From the NCBI RefSeq assembly GCF_001693385.1, contig NZ_CP016428.1, positions 5,704,001 through 5,768,000 on the forward strand: DNA of 64,000 nt. Reading direction: 5' to 3'. The DNA comes from Bradyrhizobium icense. Its GTDB lineage: Bacteria; Pseudomonadota; Alphaproteobacteria; Rhizobiales; Xanthobacteraceae. The position numbers and the translations under genes are program-made. The notes under the pieces were generated by a model. The model was not told the DNA's origin and searched no databases. It saw nothing but the letters and a program-made list of their open reading frames with translations. Of the stretch, positions 1 through 7,874 are shown piece after piece. Each line of letters begins with the position of its first letter. Within the stretch, counting starts at the first letter, position 1.

Positions 1-265
1 TGCATTGGACGTTGCAGGCGGGCGCGACCGCAACATGCATGCGGGCGTAGTGATGATGCGCTTCTTCGCTGTAGCAGGGATGGTTCTTGACCTTCTCCCA
101 GATCTCGGTTGGCAGCTCACCCTGGCCAGCTTGCGAGCCGCAGCTCGCCTTGCCGCTGCCGCCGGACGTGCCGCAGCCCTTGTGCTCGGCGATCACCTGC
201 ATGGTCTCGCCGATGTCGACGGCGCTCCCTGCCAAGCTTGCTTCGTCCAGCGCTGATACGTCCAT
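1..265 (-). CDS. nifB: NifB, FeMo-cofactor radical-SAM protein (5' end only)
   Basis: The minus strand encodes the first 88 residues of NifB; the rest lies beyond the window edge. The stretch [20 protein letters not shown] leads into APACNVQC, the start of the radical-SAM CxxxCxxC motif, and is highly characteristic of NifB. NifB makes the NifB-co precursor of FeMo-co from Fe-S clusters and S-adenosylmethionine. The ATG at 265 is chosen because a purine-rich stretch lies just upstream and the NifB-like sequence follows directly. A good sigma54 promoter and a NifA site lie 42-168 bases upstream, so the gene probably has its own transcript. Confidence 0.93.
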   Translation of the reverse strand, partial: MDVSALDEASLAGSAVDIGETMQVIAEHKGCGTSGGSGKASCGSQAGQGELPTEIWEKVKNHPCYSEEAHHHYARMHVAVAPACNVQC

Positions 266-306
266 CCTTTCATTCTCCCTGCAGGCGGAAACTGAAAAGG
301 AGATTT

Positions 307-321
307 GCAACTCGCGTGCCA
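307..321 (-). promoter_or_regulatory. Sigma54 -24/-12 promoter of nifB
   Basis: The minus strand reads TGGCACGCGAGTTGC. This matches the consensus TGGCACG-N4-TTGC exactly, with the invariant GG and GC correctly spaced. Transcription should begin about 12 bases further on, near 295, leaving a short leader before the nifB ATG at 265. Confidence 0.9.
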
Positions 322-417
322 TGGCCGGAACGGCGAGCAATTTTGATCTAAGTCAAAAAGTGAGCCCGCCTGCCGCGGTTGGCCGTGGAAGCGAAGCCTT
401 CTGCACGACATTAGAAA

Positions 418-433
418 TGTTCGAAGTGTGACA
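418..433. promoter_or_regulatory. NifA upstream activator site for nifB
   Basis: TGT-N10-ACA with N10 = TCGAAGTGTG. It lies about 97 bases upstream of the -24 element of nifB, the usual distance for NifA acting by DNA looping. No gene is seen in the intergenic stretch 266-539 apart from this site and the promoter. Confidence 0.8.
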
Positions 434-539
434 GGCGTCTCGATCCTGACATGGAAATGAGCGCAGGCACCCTGGCGCGAAACGCAAGACAACTCGCGTG
501 CGCCCGCACGCGAGCAACATCGACCCCTATCAAGGTCTG

Positions 540-1403
540 TCAGCCGGCGAGCAGGATCTCGATCGCGCGCGGGAGCGGGATCGCAAGCGGCGTCAGGTCC
601 TGTTCGACCAAAAAGCGCAGCTCATTCCTGGACAGCACATCCGGCTCCACGATGCCGTAATGAACACCGGCCGAGCGCTTGGTGAGCTGCCGCGCATAGG
701 TTCGCAGCAGCTGATCGTTGAAGCGGCAGCCGATGAAGAGAAATCTTCGGCCATTGCGCCGCTCTTTCACCACATCGGGGATCGGCGTCTGAATGTCGAT
801 CTCGGTCAGCACCTCGACATAGTCGGCGTCAGAGATCAGGAAGTTCCTGGCAGGCAGCACGCCGCCGTGCGGCTTGTAGAGGACCGTGGTCCAGCTCTGC
901 GCCACAGCGCGATCGACCTCTCTGCCCTCCGCATCATAGAAGCGATACCAGCGGTCCTCGCCGATGCCGGCGCGGCTAATGCCCTGCAGCTCGCCCCACC
1001 CATGGTGCTTGCCAAGCGCCGCACGCATCGCGCCGTCATACCAGGCATCGACGATGAGAGGCGGTGATAGGGCGGCGAGATGATGATGCAGTGGCGTCGG
1101 CTCGACCGGCGCAGCAAAGGCCTGCGCCATCAATGCCGTCACGGTGGAGCGATGCTTGTTGCTCTCGATGTGCTGCGCCGACGCCCAGACATTGCCCTTG
1201 GCCCGGCGCGGCAGCGCTACCTTGGCAGCGAAGAAGCCAGCCAAGGCCTCCGGCGTCATCGGCGCATCCGGATTCGACAACGCGGCGAGGCCAGGTCCGA
1301 GATAGGGAACAATGCTGCCGGCACGCAGCCTAGTTGCTACGTCAGTGAGAATCGCCTCCGCATCGGCCGCGTTAACAAAGTCGATTTGCGGGGCCCTCTT
1401 CAT
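540..1403 (-). CDS. SIR2-like domain protein in the nifS operon
   Basis: A 287-residue protein without signal peptide. The N-terminal part contains [15 protein letters not shown], resembling the nucleotide-binding entry of SIR2-like folds. A later [12 protein letters not shown] segment matches the second half of SIR2-like domains. The start codon overlaps the end of nifT (ATGA), so it is translationally coupled and the last gene of the iscA-nifU-nifS-nifT run. I infer that it binds NAD or a related nucleotide; its role in nitrogen fixation is unknown to me. SIR2-like proteins elsewhere act as deacylases or NAD-consuming defence effectors, but its operon points to a nif-linked task. Confidence 0.7.
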   Translation of the reverse strand: MKRAPQIDFVNAADAEAILTDVATRLRAGSIVPYLGPGLAALSNPDAPMTPEALAGFFAAKVALPRRAKGNVWASAQHIESNKHRSTVTALMAQAFAAPVEPTPLHHHLAALSPPLIVDAWYDGAMRAALGKHHGWGELQGISRAGIGEDRWYRFYDAEGREVDRAVAQSWTTVLYKPHGGVLPARNFLISDADYVEVLTEIDIQTPIPDVVKERRNGRRFLFIGCRFNDQLLRTYARQLTKRSAGVHYGIVEPDVLSRNELRFLVEQDLTPLAIPLPRAIEILLAG

Positions 1404-1624
1404 CGCTCATCCGCGCCCCCACCACGCTTCCTGGCATTTACCGTGATCGGGAGCGGCGTATCGCTCGCCATCTCGGGCAGATCGAGCACCCAGCCATTGG
1501 CTATTCTGATCCAGCCGCCCCACAACATCTCGTGCTCCGATTCAACGATCGGCTCCTCGAGATCTTTTTTCGGCACGTAGATCGACAGGCCTGCCTCCGG
1601 AGAGCGGCGAATCATGATTTTCAT
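1400..1624 (-). CDS. nifT: NifT/FixU family protein
   Basis: A 74-residue protein beginning [20 protein letters not shown], with a central [18 protein letters not shown] block. It matches the small NifT/FixU family in length and pattern. NifT is found next to nifDK or nifB in many diazotrophs; its biochemical role is not settled and mutants usually have little phenotype. It lies 16 bases after nifS and overlaps the following SIR2-like gene by four bases, consistent with one transcript from the iscA promoter. Confidence 0.85.
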   Translation of the reverse strand: MKIMIRRSPEAGLSIYVPKKDLEEPIVESEHEMLWGGWIRIANGWVLDLPEMASDTPLPITVNARKRGGGADER

Positions 1625-1640
1625 CAGATCAACTCGTGTA

Positions 1641-2828
1641 TCAGGGCGAATTGCTGGCGTGATTGGGATGCTCTCGTGATATGGTGCGCAGGTGAGCCAG
1701 AATGCCGGGCACTATTCGGACGACCTGATCGACTTCTTCGACGGTGGTTTCACGCGACAAGGAAAAGCGCACCGCGCCGCGTAGGATCCTCGGAGGCACG
1801 TTCATGGCGCGCAGCACATGAGACGGCTTCATTGAGCAAGAGCTGCAAGCTGATCCGTGCGAAGCGGCAATGCCCGCGCGATTGAGATGGTGGACGATTG
1901 CTTCGCCTTCGAGATCTTGGAAGGCGATGTTAGCCGTATTCGGCAGCCGGTTGCTGACATCGCCGAGCGCTATGCAGCGGCAGTTGTGCAAGATCGCCTG
2001 CTCCAGGCGATCGCGCAACGCACCAATGCGAACGCGCTCGGGCTCGAGGCGCTCGGCCGCAAGCTCCGCAGCTTTTCCAAGACCGATGATGCCCGGGATG
2101 TTCTCGGTTCCGCCGCGTCGTCGTCGTTCCTGTGCCCCGCCCCAGATCAGCGGCCTGAATTTCGTGCCATTGCGTAAATAGAGCGCTCCGATCCCTTTGG
2201 GGCCATGCAGCTTATGCGCCGACAGCGAGAGCATGTCGATAGCACTGTCTTTCAAGTCGATGGGCTCCCTGCCTACAGCCTGTACCGCATCAGTGTGAAA
2301 CAGCGCGCCCGCCGCACGCGCCAACCTAGCCAGAAACTCCACCGGGAAAATCGTACCGGTCTCGTTGTTGGCCCACATAACCGACGCGATCGCCGTGCGT
2401 GGTCCAAGCGCCCAGCGAAAGGCCTCAACGTCGAGCCGTCCGCGCGAATCCACCGGGATCACATGCGTCTTGATGCCCCTTGTCGCCAATTGCTCGACCA
2501 GCGTGAGGATGGCGGAATGCTCGACGGAGGTGGTGACAATCTCGTCGCGCCCTTGCTGGGTCGTAAGCGCAGAAAGGATGGCGGCGTTGTTGGACTCGGT
2601 CCCGCCGGAGGTGAAGACGATCTCATGATCGTGGGCGGCCCCCAGCAAACCCTGCAGGCTGCGGCGCGCCTTCCCCACCGCGCCCGCGACCTCGCTGCCG
2701 AAGGCATGGGTGGACGAGGCATTGCCGAACTGCTCTGTGAAGAACGGCAACATGGCTTGCAAGACACACGGATCTGTCCGCGTGGTCGCATTGTTGTCGA
2801 GATAGATCGGCACAATCGCCTCGTTCAA
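1641..2828 (-). CDS. nifS: NifS cysteine desulfurase
   Basis: A 395-residue PLP enzyme that takes sulfur from L-cysteine for nitrogenase Fe-S cluster assembly. The start MNEAIVPIYLDNNATTRTDP is typical of NifS/IscS. The PLP-binding lysine sits in SLSAHKLHGPKGIGALY, and the catalytic cysteine is in the HGSACSSCS loop near the C terminus. The ATG overlaps the stop of the nifU-like gene (ATGA), which couples sulfur donor and scaffold. It is distinct from the group II desulfurase SufS at 42147-43394, so the window encodes two sulfur-mobilising systems. Confidence 0.93.
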   Translation of the reverse strand: MNEAIVPIYLDNNATTRTDPCVLQAMLPFFTEQFGNASSTHAFGSEVAGAVGKARRSLQGLLGAAHDHEIVFTSGGTESNNAAILSALTTQQGRDEIVTTSVEHSAILTLVEQLATRGIKTHVIPVDSRGRLDVEAFRWALGPRTAIASVMWANNETGTIFPVEFLARLARAAGALFHTDAVQAVGREPIDLKDSAIDMLSLSAHKLHGPKGIGALYLRNGTKFRPLIWGGAQERRRRGGTENIPGIIGLGKAAELAAERLEPERVRIGALRDRLEQAILHNCRCIALGDVSNRLPNTANIAFQDLEGEAIVHHLNRAGIAASHGSACSSCSMKPSHVLRAMNVPPRILRGAVRFSLSRETTVEEVDQVVRIVPGILAHLRTISREHPNHASNSP

Positions 2829-3115
2829 TGCCGCGCATTGGTGGCGCCGGCGACCGGGATCAGGCGAACGAATTCGCCGAGCCTTTCGACCAGCCGCGCC
2901 TGAATGCCTTCTAGCGTCGCGCTTGAAAGCTTGCAGAATACGCAGGCACCAGTCAGCTTGACCATGATCTTGCTGCCCTCGATCCCGACCAGCTGACAGT
3001 CGCCGCCGTCGCGTTGCAGATTGGGCCGGATCTCCTCGATCACGGCGCGAATGAGCTGCTCCCGATTGGTCTCAATGACCGGCGGTTGCTTCAGTTGTTC
3101 TGGTTCCACCAGCAT
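2825..3115 (-). CDS. nifU: NifU C-terminal (Nfu) domain protein
   Basis: A 96-residue protein containing only the Nfu domain found at the C terminus of full NifU. The pattern LQRDGGDCQLVGIEG...VKLTGACVFCKLSS carries the CxxC pair that holds a transferable 4Fe-4S cluster. Full-length NifU (about 300 residues, with IscU-like and ferredoxin-like parts) is absent here. The start at 3115 (MLVEPEQLKQ) is chosen over upstream in-frame extension because the extension overlaps iscA and lacks NifU character. It lies between iscA and nifS, overlapping nifS by four bases. Confidence 0.88.
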   Translation of the reverse strand: MLVEPEQLKQPPVIETNREQLIRAVIEEIRPNLQRDGGDCQLVGIEGSKIMVKLTGACVFCKLSSATLEGIQARLVERLGEFVRLIPVAGATNARH

Positions 3116-3131
3116 GCTTCGATTTCTCTTT

Positions 3132-3455
3132 TCATCTGCCGAAGGATTTGCCGCAGGAGCAGCTCGAGCTGACGTTTGGGTTGTCGAAGGTGAAGCCCGA
3201 GCCCTCCAGCGCCACCACGAAATCGATCGTCGTGCCGGCGAGGTGCTCATGGCTCTTATTGTCGACGAACACCTTGATCCCGTCGCGCTCGATGACGGTG
3301 TCGTCGGACTTTGCCTCGTCGGCGAGGCCCATCTTGTATTTGAATCCGTCGCAGCCGCCAGCCTCGACCATGATGCGCAGGCCGCTCGTCGGCTGCGCCG
3401 AAGCCGAGATCGCGCTCTTGAGCGCATTCACTGCGCTATTCGTCAGATTGATCAT
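3132..3455 (-). CDS. iscA: IscA/HesB-type iron-sulfur assembly protein
   Basis: A 107-residue A-type Fe-S carrier. The three conserved cysteines are visible as GGCDGFKY and SSSCSCGKSF. A-type proteins pass Fe-S clusters or iron to apoproteins. It is the first gene of the operon running through nifU, nifS, nifT and the SIR2-like gene. A sigma54 promoter lies 40 bases upstream of the ATG. The longer open frame starting at 3821 was rejected because it runs through the promoter and has no family similarity. Confidence 0.92.
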   Translation of the reverse strand: MINLTNSAVNALKSAISASAQPTSGLRIMVEAGGCDGFKYKMGLADEAKSDDTVIERDGIKVFVDNKSHEHLAGTTIDFVVALEGSGFTFDNPNVSSSCSCGKSFGR

Positions 3456-3494
3456 GGCACCCTTTATTTTCCCGAGTCGTTTGCATGGTAATTG

Positions 3495-3509
3495 GCAAGT
3501 TGCATGCCA
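3495..3509 (-). promoter_or_regulatory. Sigma54 promoter of the iscA-nifU-nifS operon
   Basis: The minus strand reads TGGCATGCAACTTGC. It matches the -24/-12 consensus except for T instead of C in the -24 box; the GG and GC and their spacing are intact. It should start transcription near 3483, upstream of iscA. Confidence 0.8.
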
Positions 3510-3572
3510 GCGCCCACGAGATTGACAATGCTCACCTTTTTTTCGAAACGCGCCTGTTGGCTTTGCGACGGG

Positions 3573-3588
3573 TGTCGGGTTGCTGACA
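3573..3588. promoter_or_regulatory. NifA site shared by two divergent promoters
   Basis: TGT-N10-ACA with N10 = CGGGTTGCTG. It lies 64 bases from the -24 side of the iscA promoter and 74 bases from the promoter of the divergent gene at 3736. The near-symmetric placement suggests that one NifA site serves both directions. Confidence 0.75.
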
Positions 3589-3661
3589 AAGGTCTTCGAG
3601 GGATCGCGCCGGCTTTGCGTGTCTTCTTTATGGATTCCGGGGATGAGCGTTACGAACGCGG

Positions 3662-3676
3662 CGGCAAACAATTTGC
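3662..3676 (+). promoter_or_regulatory. Probable sigma54 promoter of the 3736 gene
   Basis: CGGCAAACAATTTGC keeps the GG and GC of the -24/-12 elements at the right spacing but departs from consensus elsewhere in the -24 box. It would give a leader of about 48 bases before the ATG at 3736. Its pairing with the NifA site at 3573 supports it. Confidence 0.55.
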
Positions 3677-3735
3677 ATTGCGTCTCCCGCCGCCGGAGTG
3701 TCCGGCGATTGTCTTGGATCGAGGGATGATTTTTC

Positions 3736-4326
3736 ATGACTGCAATCGATAACACCGCGCTAGGCCGGTTGGAGAAGGAGGGGCGCCTGCTCAATGCCAT
3801 ATTCAAGGGCGGGACCACCAAGCAGGGCCGGTTCGGCTTTCGCGGCGATATCGCCCTAAAATTCCAGGACCAGGTCGCGGACGAGAAGCGGCCGCCCCAC
3901 TATTCGATCGAGCAGGTACTGACGGTCGTGCAGGAAGGCGAAAGCACCATTCCGGTGCTGGCCGGCTATCTGCACTGCTTCGCCTATCTTGCTGATGTCG
4001 CAAACGTTCTTGACGGCGCGCTAAGCCCTGATGGCAGCTACTTCATGTTTTGCAACAACATAGACCTGTTGGCGAAATACCGAATCAAGCTCGGTGGTAT
4101 CACCTTCAACGTGCTGCCGTGCGAAGAATCCACCGTTTGGAAGGAGATGATGGACCTGGTCGGCGTCGACAAGAATGACATCAAGAAGCTCGACGCGCCC
4201 GGCAAGCTCGACTACCTGCTCGACGCAACCAAGGATGTCGATGCGTCCTATGATGAGATCTCTTACGAAGACGGGCTGAAGAGGATGGAACCCGTGAGAA
4301 ACCGTAACGAGAACCGGCCGGTCTAA
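3736..4326 (+). CDS. Nif-associated protein of unknown function
   Basis: A 196-residue soluble protein starting MTAIDNTALGRLEKEGRLLN, with no signal peptide or membrane segment. I do not recognise a catalytic motif. It contains isolated cysteines (GYLHCFAYL, FMFCNNIDLL, NVLPCEEST) but no clear metal-binding pair. A GAGGG ribosome-binding sequence precedes the ATG. Its sigma54-like promoter and shared NifA site indicate co-regulation with iscA-nifS, so I infer a role in nitrogenase maturation or protection. It converges with the Rieske gene, with 15 bases between the stops. Confidence 0.75.
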   Translation: MTAIDNTALGRLEKEGRLLNAIFKGGTTKQGRFGFRGDIALKFQDQVADEKRPPHYSIEQVLTVVQEGESTIPVLAGYLHCFAYLADVANVLDGALSPDGSYFMFCNNIDLLAKYRIKLGGITFNVLPCEESTVWKEMMDLVGVDKNDIKKLDAPGKLDYLLDATKDVDASYDEISYEDGLKRMEPVRNRNENRPV

Positions 4327-4341
4327 GCGCCGGCTTTAGCT

Positions 4342-4749
4342 TTAGCCAGAGGAATCCTCCTCCTCGACAAGCCGCACGCCGGTCACGCAGATATCGCCGT
4401 CCAGCACTATCAACGCGACCGGCGTGAGACTGCTGCCCTTGCACGGGCCGTCGACACAGCGGCCGGTGCCGAGCTCGAAGGTCGAGCCGTGCTTGCCGCA
4501 CATCAGCCGGATGCCGCGGGGATCGAAAAACTGGTTGCGTTCCCAGTCCAGATTGACGCCATTGTGCGGGCATTTGTTGAGATAGGCAAACACCCGCTTG
4601 CCCCAGCGCACCACGGCAATGGGCCACGGCCTGTGGCTGCCGTCTTCGTCGACGATCATGAGGTGGAAGCCCATGGCGCGCTGGCTTGGAATATCGTTGA
4701 ACCCGCAAATCGCATAGGCGATATTCGGTTGCGACCGCTGCTCGTTCAT
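4342..4749 (-). CDS. Rieske-type [2Fe-2S] protein, nif-linked
   Basis: A 135-residue protein with both Rieske ligand boxes: CPHNGVNLDW (Cys-x-His) and CGKHGSTFELGTGRCV (Cys-x2-His). The family includes small ferredoxin-like electron carriers and the small subunit of nitrite reductase. Rieske genes occur in several bradyrhizobial nif clusters, probably as redox carriers. No sigma54 promoter is visible upstream. The sequence turns into recombinase and tRNA debris about 100 bases upstream, so the insertion may have removed its original promoter. Confidence 0.85.
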   Translation of the reverse strand: MNEQRSQPNIAYAICGFNDIPSQRAMGFHLMIVDEDGSHRPWPIAVVRWGKRVFAYLNKCPHNGVNLDWERNQFFDPRGIRLMCGKHGSTFELGTGRCVDGPCKGSSLTPVALIVLDGDICVTGVRLVEEEDSSG

Positions 4750-4850
4750 GACAAGAGAACCTTCAATTGATCATCCTGCGATCAGCCTTGCAAAAATCGC
4801 GCAAAGTACCGGATCGCCTTACCTTTCTTAGGTCGCAAGCGAGACCACAA

Positions 4851-5440
4851 CTAATTGCAACCGTTGCACGATCGACGATTTGCGCTTTGCGGCCCTCCGA
4901 AGGTGGAGGTCACACGTTCGAATCGTGGCGCCATCTTGTTTTTCCCTCCTCGAAAAGCATCCAAGAGCTTGAAAGGCATAGTCGTTTTTGGCGCTCGAAA
5001 GCCCTCTTTCGGGCAGTACGCCAGATGCTCCGCAAATGTCAGTCGGAGCACCAGTTTTTGAAGCGCCAAATTGCCGGAAACCCAGAGTTCGTAAGGCTTT
5101 GAGAGGAAGCCAACGGCGAGTTCGAACAACTCCTCGAACGAGCCGGGCTTCTTCCCCAACTGCTCCTGCTTTTCGGCGATGAGCAACTTCTGCTTTTCTA
5201 GTTCGCTTAGGCAGCGCTCGTAGGCCCTGGCGACTTCGGTCGAAGGCGTGCCGACGATGAGGTCTATGAGCCGTTGTGTTTCTTTTTCGATCTTCGCGGC
5301 CTCGCGCTTGTGGCTGTCAGCAAGCTCAGCCAGCTGGGTGGTCCGTTGTCCGATCTCATGGGCGCGCGGGCTACGCCGTTGATGCGATCTTGAATTCGCT
5401 CAAACGTCTGGAGACTGACCAGCGGCTCATGCTTGCCCTA
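4851..5440 (-). pseudogene. Large serine recombinase remnant
   Basis: The minus strand carries pieces of a resolvase/invertase-type large serine recombinase. A fragment near 5375-5432 reads EPLVSLQTFERIQDRINGV, typical of the recombinase domain. After a frame change and an apparent large internal deletion comes the coiled-coil/C-terminal part from about 5370, including ELEKQKLLIAEKQEQLG and LVLRLTFAEHLAYCPKEGFR. No intact start or catalytic serine domain is present. Such enzymes move integrative elements, so this probably marks the left edge of the accessory block. The last residues run through the tRNA-like sequence at 4890. Confidence 0.8.
4890..4932 (+). other. tRNA 3'-end-like fragment, possible att scar
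   Basis: The plus strand reads like the 3' part of a tRNA: a CTCCGAA anticodon-loop-like heptamer, a variable region and a T-arm-like ACACGTTCGAATCGTG, followed shortly by GCGCCA. If real it would derive from a tRNA-Arg (CCG). The 5' half is missing and the acceptor stem is too short, so it is not a working tRNA. Elements often duplicate a tRNA end at their boundary. Confidence 0.4.
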
Positions 5441-5699
5441 CGTCGCGATTCGGGCTGTCCGCAAGATGTGTGCTGTCATACAGCACCATCTTGGCAAGGG
5501 AGGCCCCGCTGCGCGCCTCCCCTTGCATTCCTCCCGGCTCATGACGCGCATCCGGCATCGAGCCATCTGACGCGTCAACGTTGCGGTCGGTATGACGAGA
5601 CGGCTGGGACCCTCTGCTCTACCTACACGACTCCGGACGAGTGAGGTTCGTCGAACTTGCGGTCAACTAGTCTCATAGTACACCGACTTGCGGCGGCGC
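5441..5699. other. No gene recognised
   Basis: Between the recombinase remnant and the ImmA gene I see only short overlapping frames with no family resemblance. This is probably debris at the edge of the insertion. Confidence 0.5.
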
Positions 5700-6620
5700 T
5701 CACCGACTGGGGATAATCACAGTGACAGCCGTCAGCGCCTTCACCGGATAAATCAGCAAAAGCACATTGAATGTCGTGTCGAAGGCCTCGGCTACGCATT
5801 CATGCGCCTGGCCGTTTCGATCTGTAATCGACACAGTGGTGGGACGTGTCATCTTCCTTCCGACTGGCAAAACCCTGCCAAGTGAATGGTCAAGCGTGAT
5901 CTCGGTCTCGTCAGGACGGCGAAACTGCCGCAGGTAGTCAGGAGACGCCTCGATGCGCCGAACTTTGGCCCGCGCGCCGGTCTTCTCGCAATACGTGACT
6001 GGCTCGAGAACATAGACGGCGCAGGCGCGGTGATGCGTGCGCGCAAATTCACGGCATGACGCATAGACCGATGCACCGAACTTGCCGGCCAGCTTCATCG
6101 GTGTCTTAAGTTCGAGTTTGTGATCGGCCGCCATCGATGCGTAGCCGTCACCCTGAAACAGAACGAACCGGGCAAAATTGTTGGCCTCGCGCTCGAAGAG
6201 GTCAGAGATGGTCGGATCGAGCGTTTTCTCGCAGTCATGGAACAATCGGAACGCACTGCGGTGCGAGGGCAGCTCGTGATGTCCGGCCTCATGCAGTTTG
6301 AGGAAGTTCTGCTTGGACTTGTGGACGGTGTCGTCGATATGAATCAGCTGTTCGCCCGCATCATAGATGCCGAACACCTTGGCGATCGCGGATTTGAGTG
6401 CGACTGCGGCGCTCTCGGCCTTGCCGAGCAGGTAGTCTGTAATGCGCCTTGGGTCGAACGCGCTTGCAGGCGCAACTTTCAGACTGGCTGCTTCGAGAAT
6501 GACGGCGGTCGGTGTCGGATAGATGCCCCATGCAGAGGCCCGATCCAGTGCGCGCCGTGCAGCGGCCTGCACGGCGCGCAACTCTTCGGGGTCGAGACTA
6601 CTGTCGTCAGCCTTGGCCAC
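5700..6620 (-). CDS. ImmA/IrrE-family metallopeptidase
   Basis: A 306-residue protein with the zinc-peptidase motif HEAGH (in LHEAGHHELPSH) and a downstream REANNFARFVL helix that supplies the third ligand. ImmA/IrrE peptidases cleave an XRE-type repressor after a stress signal. The GTG at 6620 is favoured: it overlaps the end of the XRE gene by 14 bases, as in many XRE-ImmA pairs, while the upstream extension is low-complexity and overlaps the partner. With the XRE protein it probably forms a protease-relieved repression switch for the divergent operon at 7164. Confidence 0.85.
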   Translation of the reverse strand: MAKADDSSLDPEELRAVQAAARRALDRASAWGIYPTPTAVILEAASLKVAPASAFDPRRITDYLLGKAESAAVALKSAIAKVFGIYDAGEQLIHIDDTVHKSKQNFLKLHEAGHHELPSHRSAFRLFHDCEKTLDPTISDLFEREANNFARFVLFQGDGYASMAADHKLELKTPMKLAGKFGASVYASCREFARTHHRACAVYVLEPVTYCEKTGARAKVRRIEASPDYLRQFRRPDETEITLDHSLGRVLPVGRKMTRPTTVSITDRNGQAHECVAEAFDTTFNVLLLIYPVKALTAVTVIIPSR

Positions 6621-7002
6621 CAGGTTTTTTCCTGCTGCGCAGATATCCCAGGAACTGGACGAGCTGCGCTTCTTCTTCATCTGTGAGGTTATGGCCTGCG
6701 AACGTCGCGACGCGGCCATGGCGCTGCTCGCCGCCGCTGCGCGAGCGTGTCGGCACGATATAGCCGGCGCGCTCCATCAGATCCTCGTAGCTGATCGCGT
6801 ACAGCTCTGAGAGCGCGTGCAAAATGTTTGGGTTGGGTTTCTTGATAAGTCCGTTTTCGATTTGAGACAAGTACGCGTTGGACACGACCTTGTTGGTAGC
6901 CTTCTCCACGTCACGCTGCGAGAGGTCGCGATCTTCGCGAATTGAGGCGAGATATTGTCCAAGCGTGAGCTTGACCTCTGGCTCAACGCTCTTCCGTGCC
7001 AT
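6607..7002 (-). CDS. XRE-family HTH transcriptional regulator
   Basis: A 131-residue DNA-binding protein. The helix-turn-helix lies in residues of about 12-70 (TLGQYLASIREDRDLSQRDV ... NAYLSQIENGLIKKPNPNIL), the lambda-Cro/434-type pattern. It overlaps the ImmA-type peptidase gene and is divergent from the ubiquitin-like operon. A perfect 13-bp inverted repeat covers the -35 boxes of both promoters in the 7003-7163 intergenic region, so it very likely represses itself and the operon. Confidence 0.9.
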   Translation of the reverse strand: MARKSVEPEVKLTLGQYLASIREDRDLSQRDVEKATNKVVSNAYLSQIENGLIKKPNPNILHALSELYAISYEDLMERAGYIVPTRSRSGGEQRHGRVATFAGHNLTDEEEAQLVQFLGYLRSRKKPGGQG

Positions 7003-7056
7003 GACTTCGCTCCTCCAAACTTCTTGATTCCGTTCATGTATTTAGCTCCGGGTGCT

Positions 7057-7095
7057 AAGAATGTCAAGCGCGCCTGCAAAATGCTTGACATTCTT
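7057..7095. promoter_or_regulatory. Operator palindrome over divergent sigma70 promoters
   Basis: Arms AAGAATGTCAAGC (7057-7069) and GCTTGACATTCTT (7083-7095) form a perfect 13-bp inverted repeat with a 13-bp spacer. Each arm contains TTGACA read outward. On the plus strand TTGACA (7085-7090) is followed after 17 bases by TATCTT (7108-7113). On the minus strand TTGACA (7067-7062) is followed after 17 bases by TAAATA (7044-7039). One regulator dimer pair here would block both the XRE-ImmA and the ubiquitin-like promoters. Confidence 0.85.
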
Positions 7096-7163
7096 TGCAT
7101 GCCACCTTATCTTATCACTATCGGGCCGGCGATGGGCTGGCGCCAAGATAGAGGTACTTTACG

Positions 7164-7874
7164 ATGAAAAATGCACTCACTGGCGGCCAGGCCCGCGATC
7201 ACCACGTCGAGACGGAGCCGGCGCGCCGTCCCGGGCCGGACGGCAAGTTCTTCACCACCGTCAACGACATCACCGTCAAGTTCTCGGACGCGACGCCCGC
7301 CGGCGAACGCATCCTGGACAAGGCGGGGTTCAAGCCGGCCGGAGATTTTGTCCTGATCCAGCTGATGCGCCGCGGCACCCGTTCGATCGGGCTCGACGAA
7401 ACCGTCGACCTGACCGCGGCGGGCACGGAGGCGTTTCGGGCGTTCAAGAGCGACCGCATCCTCCGTTTCACCATGGACGATCATGGCTACGAGTGGGGCG
7501 TGCGGACGATCGCCGAGCCTGAGCTGCGCGTCATCGGCCGGGTCCGCGACGACGAGGTGATCATCCTGGAGCGCGACGGCAAGGACGTCGAACTCAAGGC
7601 CGACGACCATCTCGATCTCGGCGAGAAGGGCACCGAGCATCTGCAGACCGAAAAGCGATTGATCACGGTCTTCTTCGAGAACGAGCCTCGCGAAATTCGT
7701 CGCGGGACCTACTCGACGGAGCAGCTGAAAACTCTGTTCGGCGTCCAGGAAGGTTACGTCCTCGAGGTCATCAACGAGGAAGGCAACCTCACCGAGCTGA
7801 AGCCGGGCAAGCGGCTGCGCGTCAAGGACGGCATGCGCTTCTTCGAGCAGGTGCCCTGCGGGGGCTCGTCGTGA
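7164..7874 (+). CDS. Multi-ubiquitin domain protein
   Basis: A 236-residue protein matching the bacterial multi-ubiquitin family. Three ubiquitin-like units can be traced at about residues 28-98, 99-163 and 164-231; the last includes ITVFFENEPREIRRGTYSTE and LKPGKRLRVKDGMRFFEQ. The C terminus is VPCGGSS: a Gly-Gly followed by two residues that a JAB peptidase could remove to expose a conjugation-ready end. It is the first gene of a tightly packed run with E2-like, JAB and E1 genes, as in predicted bacterial ubiquitin-like modification operons. A GAGG sequence precedes the ATG. Target and purpose are unknown; defence is inferred from the surroundings. Confidence 0.85.
   Translation: MKNALTGGQARDHHVETEPARRPGPDGKFFTTVNDITVKFSDATPAGERILDKAGFKPAGDFVLIQLMRRGTRSIGLDETVDLTAAGTEAFRAFKSDRILRFTMDDHGYEWGVRTIAEPELRVIGRVRDDEVIILERDGKDVELKADDHLDLGEKGTEHLQTEKRLITVFFENEPREIRRGTYSTEQLKTLFGVQEGYVLEVINEEGNLTELKPGKRLRVKDGMRFFEQVPCGGSS

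Noticed and set aside
3456..3821. Longer start for iscA
   Set aside because: The extension runs through the sigma54 promoter and NifA site and has no family similarity.
4890..4932. Functional tRNA-Arg
   Set aside because: The 5' half and a full acceptor stem are missing; only a 3' scrap is present.
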